Assembly: GCA_024509875.1 (NCBI GenBank)
Contig: JAMPIV010019869.1
Coordinates: forward strand, 1-64,000
Reading direction: 5' to 3'
DNA: 64,000 nucleotides
Source: Oreohelix idahoensis
Lineage: Eukaryota > Mollusca > Gastropoda > Stylommatophora > Oreohelicidae
Shown in pieces: positions 22,101 to 31,424 of the stretch. The translations under genes and the position numbers were made by a program. The notes below the pieces were generated by a model that was not told where the DNA came from, made no database searches, and was given only the letters and a program-made list of their open reading frames with translations. The first letter of the stretch is position 1; each line of letters starts with the position of its first letter.

Positions 22101-23038
22101 TGATGCCTGAATAAACCCCAGTTGGCTTTTTTGTAGTTCCATCTTGTAATGGCTGGGCCTGTACTGAGAGTTGCACTTTGGACAGTAAGAAAGATTGGGC
22201 GATGGTCGCTTCCCCCTAGTTGGTCTCCTACTTCTCTACTAATAGATCCAGCTATATCTGGTGTGGAGAAGGCAAGATCTGGTGTTGAAGTTGTGTGCCA
22301 TCCTCTGGAGTAGAAGGTAGGAGTATCTGTGGCATTATTGACTAAGATTAGGGAGTGATCATCTTGCCAAGTTTCAACCTCTTCACCTCTGTGATCCAGA
22401 TGGTTATAGCCCCAGCTCTGGGAGTGGCTATTAAAGTCTCCAACTGCTATAAAGTTGGTGGCTGGTACCTGTATAGAGCTGAGACTCAGAGGTTTGTTGT
22501 TCGGACAGTAATAGTTCAGGAGTTCTATTTCCATCTTGTCTACCTTTATCTGCAACAGCTGATATTCTGCTCCATCCATGAAGGTTTTCCTTTCGTGTGC
22601 AGGAATGTTATTCCTTACAAGAGTAAGTACTCCTCCTTTTCGTCTATCTTTTCTGTCAGATCTGAAGCATTGATATCCCCTTATTTTAAAGGTTTGATCT
22701 GCTTTCAAGTGAGTCTCTTGGATACAGCAAACACTGACTTGCTTCTCATACAAGATGTTTTCCAGCTCTGTCTTTTTGCTGTATCCAGCCTGCTTGCTGT
22801 TCACTCCCTCTGCATTCCAGTGCATCATGACAAGTGGCACTCTGGGTTTCTCTTTTTCTGTTTTGTTTTGGTCAGTAGTTCTCCTCCGCCGTCTGCTGAC
22901 TCCACAAGACGGTCTAGAGGGTCCTCCAGTAGCTGAGGGTGGGCTCTGTCGAGGCTCAGAGCCCGGCACTGCACCTGCCTGGTGGAGCTCCACAGGGCGA
23001 GCACCATTACGAGATTTATTTGACGGTGTACTCTCCAT
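19184..23038 (-). CDS. LINE ORF2: endonuclease, RT, RNase H (intact, 1284 aa)
   Basis: Begins at ATG 23038 and runs unbroken to the TAA at 19184. Domains: basic, proline-rich N-terminus (1-67); APE-type endonuclease about 68-287 with Glu108 in QETH, Asp201 in GDFNSHS and GGSDHRP at 275-281; reverse transcriptase about 515-770 with Asp649 in VDFKQAFDKVW and YADD at 737-740; RNase H about 1032-1160 with Asp1038, Glu1078, Asp1104 and Asp1151; C-terminal Cys/His motif CTCGLNEQTAEHVLQDC (1226-1242). This order is that of the I superfamily (I, Nimb, Ingi-type). All catalytic residues are present, so the copy could still be active. It nicks target DNA and primes reverse transcription there. Copy B and the LINE at 45482 encode close and moderate relatives. 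Confidence 0.93.
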   Translation of the reverse strand: MESTPSNKSRNGARPVELHQAGAVPGSEPRQSPPSATGGPSRPSCGVSRRRRRTTDQNKTEKEKPRVPLVMMHWNAEGVNSKQAGYSKKTELENILYEKQVSVCCIQETHLKADQTFKIRGYQCFRSDRKDRRKGGVLTLVRNNIPAHERKTFMDGAEYQLLQIKVDKMEIELLNYYCPNNKPLSLSSIQVPATNFIAVGDFNSHSQSWGYNHLDHRGEEVETWQDDHSLILVNNATDTPTFYSRGWHTTSTPDLAFSTPDIAGSISREVGDQLGGSDHRPIFLTVQSATLSTGPAITRWNYKKANWGLFRHQVNTLLSTLKVQNRDINEVVKDFNRCILQAAKETIPKGCRRNYIPYWSSTLQERQEAMDRARKDAESQPSLETHNKWKKAVAEFQRTKLEEKRKSWRTKTASLNLEKDGRKLWRLVKSLNEERSSPRQTITLDEGGKLFRGKQAADLFARRYSSESNLPINIDHQREIRKEILATMGQTDTPAPMREPITLGELQKAISKLKFQKSPGPDKISNEMLVNLSSAAKTKLLEIFNHSWLKGTVPQGWREAITIPILKKGKCKTEAASYRPISLTSCVGKTMERIVNHRLKWYLESEQILVPEQAGFRECYSIEDQVTYLSQAIEDAFQEKKKVLTIWVDFKQAFDKVWKDGLIAKLRRSGIQGNMMKWIQSYLHNRRTRVTLDGLQSRKVLLHQGVPQGGVISPTLFLVYINDLVKDLPAGVKAALYADDLVLWCADENVTTANYRMQRAADMLVSWAEKWLITINTDKTSTTLFSLAPKDKSANIHLGTTVIKEESYPTYLGVTFDQRLTWNKHIENAEGKARRRLGILRKLAGTNWGANERNLKKIYNGVIRPHLEFSSAAWSSAANSHLQSLDKVQNQALRLITGAMKTTPITEMQKVAGLQTLSHRRDTKTMIQMEKYNSMPMHPMKGRLDDLALGRLKRSSFVHWGKRLIRQHQEDLSMKTTPLKPTLYPVPWEQASSALQINTSVSGLTSGCEYNDLQKRTATLSMIQESYPDQSWIHAYTDGSATNAVRNGGAGIFISYPDNHYETRHIPTGKFCSNYTAEVQALEQAANMIYNTNSDCHQVVILTDALSVLQALKGGKLPHLRNELNKVAAKKRTILQWVPSHCGVSGNEKADKLAKKGGECEQEDNEVTYFEKKRAIQTIRREQNQPKDDYHTLDRQGQITIFRLRTGHNKLNKHMHKLRLSASPLCTCGLNEQTAEHVLQDCPLYDQLRKIYWPSDSTLNSKLYGVKEELQTTVEFIMRTRLTV

Positions 23039-23478
23039 AGAAAAAAAGGCGAGTTACGTGATACTGTGGTTTCCGGTGCGCCTTCTGGCCCAGTATCTAC
23101 GACTTTAGCACCTGTTCAACGGGAGAGTGGGCTCATCCCTAATCTGTTTATGTTCCCAGTAGTAGACTATTCGCAAGCAGCCTGGGGGTGTCACTGCTCT
23201 GCGCGGACCTTGTTTACCGAGGCGGCGTCCGAGCTCGTATGGTGAAAATATGGTTGCATTATCTTCATAATAGTTTGAGTTAATAAATTTCAACTTAGTC
23301 ATCTTCATGGCATTGTGATGCTGGGGTGCCTGTGGATTTCCTACCGCCCTGGGTAGAAGCCAGAAGTGCACTGTGCCAGCTCTGGGGGAGATAAAGGGGG
23401 TGTTTCTGCCTCTCTCTGAGATACGTAGCCAAGGTAGGGCTCACAGTGCTCTTTCCCCGCCACCAAATTGCCTGCTGG

Positions 23479-23853
23479 TTACGCCGAGTTCTCCGAGGCT
23501 CTAGGCATGTGACCAAGAGTTGAAGGCAATAGGATCGTCACGTCCTGAGTCTCTGTGCCTGTACGATGGGTTCCGATCTTCAGGAAGTAGGTCATACTCG
23601 TTCCCACTCCCAAGACTTGCTCAGTATCCATCTGGCTCCTTCCCACCCACAGAGGGCGTGTACGGTGTAGTGCACCGGTTTTATTATCGAGGTTTGCTCC
23701 TCTAGATCCGTTGTGTTTAGCCTGAGGATTCGCACCCTCAGTTACCAGGACTACCTCGAGGAGGGTGTGGCTCTTCACCACGCACAACGATCTTGGGGTA
23801 TGAGAGGTTTTGCTAGGCCAAGAGACTAACACCGCAATGGTCGCTCCTTTCAT
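23479..23853 (-). CDS. Small conserved frame in the LINE A 5' region
   Basis: A 124-residue frame starting MKGATIAVLVSW, about 440 bp upstream of the ORF2 start. The same frame is open in copy B at 24064-24437, with changes concentrated in one short block near residue 85. No zinc knuckle, coiled coil or other ORF1 feature is visible. It may be an ORF1 of unknown type or chance openness in a young pair of copies. Confidence 0.3.
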   Translation of the reverse strand: MKGATIAVLVSWPSKTSHTPRSLCVVKSHTLLEVVLVTEGANPQAKHNGSRGANLDNKTGALHRTRPLWVGRSQMDTEQVLGVGTSMTYFLKIGTHRTGTETQDVTILLPSTLGHMPRASENSA

Positions 23854-23947
23854 GAACAGAATTCACTAGGCCTAGGGTGAAGCAAGGGGGGAAACCCACT
23901 ACCCACAACACCAGCACATCATACCCCCTGTCTGTAAGACTTGCCCC

Positions 23948-23965
23948 ATGTTGGGAGTAAAACAG
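23948..23965. other. Overlapping target-site duplications between the LINEs
   Basis: ATGTTGGGAGTAAAACAG separates the two 5' ends. Its first ten bases repeat at 19138-19147 (outer flank of A). Its last twelve, GGAGTAAAACAG, repeat at 29535-29546 (outer flank of B). The two duplications share GGAG. Confidence 0.9.
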
Positions 23966-24063
23966 GGGCAAAGTCTTTTACAGACAGGGGGTATGATGTG
24001 CTGGTGTTGTGGGTAGTGGGTTTCCCCCCTTGCTTCACCCTAGGCCTAGTGAATTCTTGTTCA

Positions 24064-24437
24064 TGAAAGGAGCGACCATTGCGGTGTTAGTCTCTTGGCC
24101 TAGCAAAACCTCTCATACCCCAAGATCGTTGTGCGTGGTGAAGAGCCACACCCTCCTCGAGGTAGTCCTGGTAACTGAGGGTGCGAATCCTCAGGCTAAA
24201 CACAACGGATCTAGAGGAGCAAACCTCGATAATAAAACCGGTGCACTACACCGTACACGCCCTCTGTGGGTGGGAAGGAGCCAGATGGATACTGAACAAG
24301 TCTTGGGAGTGGGAACGAGTGTGGACTGCTCCCTGAAGATCGGAACCCATCGTACAGGCACAGAGACTCAGGACGTGACGATCCTATTGCCTTCAACTCT
24401 TGGTCACATGCCTAGAGCCTCGGAGAACTCGGCGTAA
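24064..24437 (+). CDS. Small conserved frame in the LINE B 5' region
   Basis: Counterpart of 23479-23853 in copy A. The frame is open further upstream to 24009. Same length to the stop and nearly the same translation. No recognised domain. Confidence 0.3.
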
Positions 24438-24643
24438 CCAGCAGGCAATCTGGTGGCGAGGAATGAGCACTGTGAGCCCTACCTTGGCTATGTATCAGAA
24501 GAAGATGCAGAAACACCCCCTTTATCTCCCCCAGAGCTGGCACAGTACACTTCTGGCTTCTACCCGGGGCGGTAGGAAATCCACAGGCACCCCAGCATCA
24601 CAATGCCATGAAGATGACAAAGTTGGAATTTACTAACTCAAAC

Positions 24644-25411
24644 CTGGCAGAGCAAGTCCTCCATCAGATGCGGCCGATGCTGGGCCCACTGGCGCGTGGA
24701 CACGTCCCGATCCCCATCGAGACTTGCCCGGGGAGCCCACCCCGGCTCAAAAAAGCAGAGAAGGCCACTCTCCAAACCTCCGATGTCTTGCGGGCAGTGT
24801 TAGGATGTGCAAGAACATGGACAGGAAGACTCCACAACTTCCCCACTGAAGACATGCCCACAGCGACCGTTGCCTCAATTGGCTGTGTGTGGTGTACCCG
24901 GAAACTGGGCCTCCCAGTACTGAGGCACAGTTAAGTCCCCGATGTCACTTATCAGTGCAGAGTTGAGAGAGATGGCTGAGCATCACAATCCCCCCTGTGT
25001 GGCAGCATGATGAGAACCAAGCATTGCACACTGAGCTTGGGGGGATCACTTGGGCACCAGACTTAATACTGGCTCTTGACTGGATGGCCGCATGCAGGAG
25101 ATTTCTACAATGGAGGGTTGGCAGGTGGTGGGTATCTGGAAGTGGCTCTGTGCAGGACGTGAGGATTCCTTGGGAGAGCCCAGAACCAGAGCACAGCATT
25201 GTGCAAGCTCTGCATAGTTGGAGAGCCCCCTGGATGACGGGGAATGCACAGTGTGCTACCCCACCTATCCCCAACTGCTAACTTAGAACCAGAAGTGGGG
25301 TCCTCTGTATGCGTGCCAGGCCAGGATAAAATGCCTGGGAAAGAGACTGGAGCTCAGAACTCCCTAACTCAAAGTTGCAGGATGGCAGAAAAGCCACGGG
25401 AAAGACAGGGC
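24644..25411 (+). other. 5' region block present in LINE B only
   Basis: 768 bp between ...TAACTCAAAC and TATTTTGAAGATAACG; in copy A these flanks join directly. The block has no GT/AG borders, so it is not a spliced intron. It is fairly GC-rich with several short frames on both strands and no recognised protein. Either copy A lost it or two LINE subfamilies differ in their 5' regions. Confidence 0.7.
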
Positions 25412-25645
25412 TATTTTGAAGATAACGCAACCATATTTTTACCGTACGAGCTCAGACGCCGCCTCAGTAAACAAGGTCCGCGCAGAGCAGTGACACCCCC
25501 AGGCTGCTTGCGAATAGTCTACTACTGGGAACTTAAACAGATTAGGGATGAGCCCACTCTCCCGTTGAACAGGTGCTAAAGTCGTAGATACTGGGCCAGA
25601 AGGCGCACCGGAAACCACAGTATCACGCAACTCGCTTTTTTTTCT

Positions 25646-28600
25646 ATGGAGAGTACACCGTCAAATAAATCTCGTACTGGTGCTCGCCCTGTGGAGCTCC
25701 ACCAGGCAGGTGCAGTGCCGGGCTCTGAGCCTCGACAGAGCCCACCCTCAGCTACTGGAGGACCCTCTAGACCGTCTTGTGGAGTCAGCAGACGGCGGAG
25801 GAGAACTACTGACCAAAACAAAACAGAAAAAGAGAAACCCAGAGTGCCACTTGTCATGATGCACTGGAATGCAGAGGGAGTGAACAGCAAGCAGGCTGGA
25901 TACAGCAAAAAGACAGAGCTGGAAAACATCTTGTATGAGAAGCAAGTCAGTGTTTGCTGTATCCAAGAGACTCACTTGAAAGCAGATCAAACCTTTAAAA
26001 TAAGGGGATATCAATGCTTCAGATCCGACAGACAAGATAGACGAAAAGGAGGAGTACTTACTCTTGTAAGGAATAACATTCCTGCACACGAAAGGAAAAC
26101 CTACATGGATGGAGCAGAATATCAGCTGTTGCAGATAAAGGTAGACAAGATGGAAATAGAACTCCTGAACTATTACTGTCCGAACAACAAACCCCTGAGT
26201 CTCAGCACTATACAGGTACCAGCCACCAACTTTATAGCAGTTGGAGACTTTAATAGCCACTCCCAGAGCTGGGGCTATAACCATCTGGATCACTGAGGGG
26301 AAGAGGTTGAAACTTGGCAAGATGATCACTCCCTAATCCTAGTCAATAATGCCACAGATACTCCTACCTTCTACTCCAGAGGATGGCACACAACTTCAAC
26401 ACCAGATCTTGCCTTCTCCACACCAGATATAGCTGGATCTATTAGTAGAGAAGTAGGAGACCAACTAGGGGGAAGCGACCATCGCCCAATCTTTCTTACT
26501 GTCCAGAGTGCAACTCTCAGTACAGGCCCAGCCATTACAAGATGGAACTACAAAAAAGCCAACTGGGGTTTATTCAGGCATCAGGTGAACACGCTGCTGT
26601 CTACCCTCAAGATACAGAACAGAGACATTAATGAAGTGGTAAAAGACTTCAACAGATGCATACTACAAGCTGCAAAAGAAACCATTCCCAAAGGATGCCG
26701 GCGTAACTACATACCATACTGGTCCAGCACACTCCAAGAACGTCAGGAAGCTATGGACAGGGCTAGAAAGGACGCAGAGTCTCAGTCTTCACTTGAAACT
26801 CACAACAAATGGAAAAAGGCTGTAGCAGAGTTTCAGAGAACAAAGCTAGAAGAAAAACGGAAAAGCTGGAGAACTAAAACGGCATCGCTGAACCTTGAGA
26901 AAGACGGCAGGAAACTTTGGAGATTAGTCAAGTCTCTAAATGAAGAGCGTTCCTCACCAAGGCAGACTATCACATTGGATGAAGGTGGCAAACTTTTCAG
27001 AGGAAAACAAGCTGCAGACTTGTTTGCTAGAAGATACAGTTCAGAAAGCAACTTACCCATTAACATAGACCATCAGAGAGAGATAAGAAAAGAAATACTG
27101 GCAACCATGGGACAGACAGATACTCCTGCCCCAATGAGGGAACCCATCACACTAGGAGAACTACAGAAGGCTATTTCCAAGCTTAAGTTTCAAAAGTCAC
27201 CCGGCCCAGACAAAATCAGCAACGAAATGCTAGTAAATCTGAGCTCAGCAGCAAAGACAAAACTGCTTGAGATATTCAACCACAGCTGGTTGAAAGGAAC
27301 GGTACCCCAAGTATGGAGAGAAGCCATCACAATACCCATACTAAAGAAAGGGAAATGTAAGACCGAGGCTGCAAGTTACCGGCCAATCAGTCTCACAAGC
27401 TGTGTTGGGAAGACTATGGAGCGAATAGTCAACCACAGATTGAAATGGTATTTAGAGTCTGAGCAGATCCTGGTGCCGGAACAAGCTGGATTTAGAGAAT
27501 GCTACGGTATAGAAGACCAAGTTACTTACTTGTCTCAAGCAATAGAAGATGCCTTCCAGGAGAAGAAAAAGGTCCTAACGATCTGGGTCGACTTCAAGCA
27601 GGCCTTTGACAAGGTGTGGAAAGATGGCCTCATTGCAAAACTTAGGAGAAGTGGAATCCAAGGCAACATGATGAAATGGATCCAGTCATACTTGCATAAC
27701 AGGAGAACTAGAGTCACTCTTGACGGTCTGCAGAGCAGAAAAGTGTTGCTCCATCAGGGGGTACCTCAAGGAGGAGTAATTTCCCCAACACTCTTCCTTG
27801 TTTACATCAATGACCTGGTGAAAGATCTCCCTGCAGGAGTGAAAGCTGCCTTATATGCAGATGACCTAGTACTCTGGTGCACTGATGAAAATGTCACCAC
27901 AGCAAATTATAGAATGCAGCGGGCAGCAGACATGCTAGTGTCATGGGCAGAGAAATGGCTTATCACAATAAACACAGACAAAACCTCCACAACACTGTTC
28001 TCCCTCGCCCCCAAGGACAAATCAGCTAACATACACCTAGGGACAACCGTGATCAAGGAAGAAAGCTACCCCACCTATCTTGGGGTGACATTTGACCAAA
28101 GGCTTACATGGAATAAGCATATTGAAAATGCAGAAGGAAAGGCCCGAAGACGACTAGGCATACTCAGAAAATTAGCAGGTACCAACTGGGGAGCAAATGA
28201 ACGAAATCTAAAGAAGATTTATAATGGAGTAATAAGACCACACTTAGAGTTTAGCTCAGCAGCATGGTCATCAGCTGCTAACTCACATCTGCAGTCTTTG
28301 GACAAGGTGCAAAATCAAGCTCTCAGGCTCATTACAGGAGCCATGAAAACTACACCAATAACAGAGATGCAGAAGGTTGCTGGATTACAGACACTGTCCC
28401 ATAGAAGAGACACAAAAACCATGATCCAGATGGAAAAGTACAACAGTATGCCAATGCACCCAATGAAGGCAAGACTAGATGATCTGGCATTGGGACGTCT
28501 AAAGCGTAGCAGCTTTGTGCATCGGGGAAAAAGACTTATAAGACAGCATCAAGAAGACCTATCCATGAAGACAACACCACTGAAGCCCACCCTATACCCT

Positions 28601-29500
28601 GTACCATGGGAGCAGGCCAGCAGTGCCCTCCAAATTAATACATCAATCAGTGGTCTCACAAGTGGATGTGAGTATAATGATCTGCAAAAACGAACTGCTA
28701 CATTGAGTATGATCCAAGAAAGCTATCCCGATCAATCATGGATACATGCCTATACAGATGGATCAGCAACTAATGCTGTTAGGAATGGAGGTGCCGGTAT
28801 CTTTATCTCATATCCTGACAACCACTATGAGACTAGGCACATTCCCACTGGTAAATTCTGTTCCAACTATACAGCTGAGGTTCAAGCTCTAGAGCAAGCT
28901 GCAAATATGATTTATAACACCAACTCTGACTGCCACCAGGTAGTCATCCTCACAGATGCACTGTCTGTCCTGCAAGCTCTCAAGGGTGGTAAACTCCCGC
29001 ATCTGAGAAATGAACTAAACAAGGTAGCTGCCAAAAAGAGAACCATACTTCAGTGGGTACCATCTCATTGTGGTGTACCCGGAAATGAAAAGGCAGATAA
29101 ACTTGCAAAAAAGGGAGGAGAATGTGAACAAGAAGATAATGAAGTCACATACTTTGAGAAAAAGAGAGCCATCCAGACTATCAGAAGAGAACAGAACCAA
29201 CCCAAAGACGACTATCACACTCTCGACCGGCAGGGACAGATAACTATTTTTCGACTCAGGACAGGGCATAACAAACTGAATAAACACATGCACAAGCTAC
29301 GATTGTCTGCTTCACCACTGTGCACATGTGGATTAAACGAACAAACTGCTGAGCATGTTCTACAGGACTGTCCTCTGTATGACCAGTTAAGAAAGATATA
29401 CTGGCCCAATGACTCAACACTAAACTCAAAGCTATATGGAGTTAAAGAGGAACTGCAAACAACAGTCGAATTCATCATGAGAACTCGTCTGACGGTGTAA
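25646..29500 (+). pseudogene. LINE ORF2 with a single stop codon
   Basis: Same 1284-codon layout as copy A from ATG 25646 to the TAA at 29500, but codon 217 (26294-26296, inside the endonuclease domain) is TGA where copy A has an arginine codon. The frame is otherwise open; RT (YADD), RNase H and the C-terminal Cys/His motif are intact. Truncated product would end before the SDH motif of the endonuclease, so this copy should be unable to insert itself unless the stop is read through. Confidence 0.92.
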
Positions 29501-29749
29501 TCATCAAAGATGCGATCGCAAGAAGAAGAAGAAGGGAGTAAAACAGACATCAGTATGAAAAATTCACATTTGCATGGTATTATAAAATATTCTTGAAATG
29601 TTAGCCCAAGTACCACCTAAAATCAGCTTGTATACCATCAGTGGCTAATGTACCACAGTTTGAGAAACTCTGAATTACAGTTTTATGAAGTTTTATCAGC
29701 CTATTATTTATGTTATTAGAATTCATATATTCATGATGAGTGTCCCATT

Positions 29750-29990
29750 GATAAGAGTGGCTAGCGCACTGGTGTCTCATGGCTAAGGTGCCAGGTTTGA
29801 ATCACGACCCAGTCTACCTAGCTGTAAATGGGTACCTAACTATGCTCTTTGAGTTAGGGAAGGAAAGGGCAGCGAGGAAGGGAACTGGTCACCCCACCTC
29901 TCTATGTTGGACCTAGTATAGTGAAGTCTTTAACAATTCAATACCGTACGGCAATATCTGTCATGGGACTACCGTTACCGTTTACATTCA
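29750..29990 (+). mobile_element. tRNA-derived SINE, family S2
   Basis: Head GATAAGAGTGGCTAGCGCAC and GGTTTGAATCACGACC as tRNA-like boxes; body GTACCTAACTATGC, CACCCCACCTCTC, end GGGACTACCGTTACCG. It stops about 30 bp before the acceptor of the last COMMD6-like exon. Confidence 0.8.
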
Positions 29991-30018
29991 TGATACTGTC
30001 CTTTTTTTTTCTTCACAG

Positions 30019-30078
30019 GAACTGTTTGGAACACTCAGACAGGTGCATTTACAAATGGAGAATGCCAAACTCATGTGA
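30019..30078 (+). CDS. COMMD6: COMMD6-like gene, last coding exon
   Basis: Preceded by a strong acceptor (a run of nine T, then CTTCACAG). Encodes ELFGTLRQVHLQMENAKLM and a TGA stop. Phase 0, which matches the exon ending at 15342, giving ...TLAKFR then ELFGTL. COMM domains end with just such an amphipathic helix, and the length fits. The 14.7 kb intron between the two exons holds the LINE pair and many smaller elements. Seen: splice sites, phase and helix-like end. Inferred: that both exons belong to one transcript. Confidence 0.65.
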   Translation, partial: ELFGTLRQVHLQMENAKLM

Positions 30079-30296
30079 TGGTAATTATAGCAGAAAACAA
30101 AAATTTGTTTTAACAGAAAATGTCATTCAAGTGAGCAAAACGATTCACTGTAACAGAAAGTGATTTCTCAAGATTGACTCTTGCCATTGAAATTATTGTA
30201 GCAAGTTGATGGAATTAGTTGTGAGAGATAATGATGTGTCAGTGTCAAGATTAACAGAATTATTTGTTGTGGCAGAAGACGGCATTATAATAACAT

Positions 30297-30302
30297 AATA
30301 AA
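30297..30302 (+). terminator. Possible poly(A) signal of the COMMD6-like gene
   Basis: AATAAA 219 bp after the stop codon at 30078, in AT-rich sequence. Position is reasonable for a short 3' UTR. Such hexamers are common by chance here. Confidence 0.35.
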
Positions 30303-30539
30303 TAATTGGGGGTGGGATGTGTATGTATGTGCTTTGTATGTGATTTTTTTAAACATGAGAAAATGAATGAAAAAAAAAGCCAGATGTTATCCCTAAGGGT
30401 TAAGAGACAAAGAAAAAAATAAGCTCCCTCAGTCATGTTTTAACGTACAACTAATATGAGTTTGTGCATGGGGGGACTGGCATCTTCATCATATAAAACT
30501 AATTGCTACAGAAAAGTCAAGCATCAGAAATGATAACCA

Positions 30540-31215
30540 CTAGCACAGAAGAAGAAACCAATGGTGACGAAGATGGAAGAACTGAAGGCAGTACTGGAGA
30601 AAATCAAGATGGGCAAAGCAGCAGGGCATGATGGTATAACACCAGAAATGGTTAAGTACATGGGAGCATCAGGCGACCTATTACTCTTAAGGGTTCTACA
30701 GGCAGCGTGGTACAACAAGACCATACCTAAGGATTGGGAGATTGCCATCTTAACACCAATTTTCAAAAAGGGTGACAATCGACAATGTGGAAACCAATGA
30801 GGCATATCCCTTCTCAGTGTACCTGGTAAAATCTACTCTAGAATCCTAGAGCAGAGACTCCGACGCCTAGCTGAGCCACAATTGGATGAGGTCCAGTGCG
30901 GATTCCGAGCTAACCGAAGTACTCAAGACCTAATCTTCACACTCAGCTGAGTGAAAAGGCCCTTGAGTATAAGAGTGAGATCCATCTTCTGTTTAATAGA
31001 TCTGGAAAAGGCGTTTGACATGGTCCCCTGGAGCAAACTTTGGGACGGTTTGGCAAGGAAGAACATTCCAGCACCTCTGATTCATGCTATACAGAGCTTC
31101 TACAAGTCTTGCAGAAATTATGTGAGGACAGCAAACCATAAGTCAGAAGAGTTCAGGACCACCACTGGTGATATAGATGGTACCTCAACCTATTGTGACC
31201 AGTACGTAAGCGGAA
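30540..31215 (+). pseudogene. RT fragment (RTE/CR1-like)
   Basis: The N-terminal half of a reverse transcriptase in two frames. Visible motifs are GKAAGHDGITPEMVKYMG, a W-E-I-A-I-L-T-P-I-F-K-K-G-D box, CGFRANRSTQDLIFTL and LIDLEKAFDMVPW. An in-frame TGA follows the K-K-G-D box (30798-30800) and another lies at 30948-30950. The YADD box and everything after are missing. A dead, truncated copy. Confidence 0.8.
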
Positions 31216-31424
31216 AATGATGACCTATTCTCACCTAGATAGCTGGTGATAGGCATCATCTTTTTATGTGACCTGGGTGTTCTCTGTCCCATTTGGACTT
31301 GGATATGGCTTTTATCGTTGTTTTAGCCATGTCATAAGTTTTCATAAGATTTTTGTCAAGACTGTTTTTATATATTGTTATCAACAAATGTCTGGTAATT
31401 TATTTTATATCAACAAATATTGGA

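Larger units (their letters stand above)
19148..23947 (-). mobile_element. I-like LINE copy A, apparently full length
   Basis: Element on the - strand, 5' end at 23947 (GGGGCAAGTCTTACAGAC), 3' end at 19148 in (GAA)n. Flanked by ATGTTGGGAG at 19138-19147 and 23948-23957. Its single large frame is intact. Compared with copy B it lacks a 768-bp block in the 5' region (junction at 23272/23273). It lies in the intron of the COMMD6-like gene, antisense to the gene. Confidence 0.92.
23966..29534 (+). mobile_element. I-like LINE copy B, full length with one nonsense mutation
   Basis: Element on the + strand, 5' end GGGCAAAGTCTTTTACAGAC, 3' end in (GAA)n at 29534. Flanked by GGAGTAAAACAG at 23954-23965 and 29535-29546. 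Very similar to copy A in opposite orientation, so A and B form a large inverted repeat with a palindromic centre. Contains a 768-bp 5' block (24644-25411) absent from A. Confidence 0.92.

Noticed and set aside
22355..22936. 193-codon + strand frame opposite LINE A (also at 25748-26329 opposite LINE B)
   Set aside because: It lies antisense to the ORF2 endonuclease domain and is conserved only because the sense strand is.
24644..25411. Spliced intron in LINE B
   Set aside because: The segment lacks GT/AG borders in either orientation.
29660..29690. hAT end fragment (GTTTGAGAAACTCTG)
   Set aside because: Only one short end-like sequence; no partner end or duplication found.
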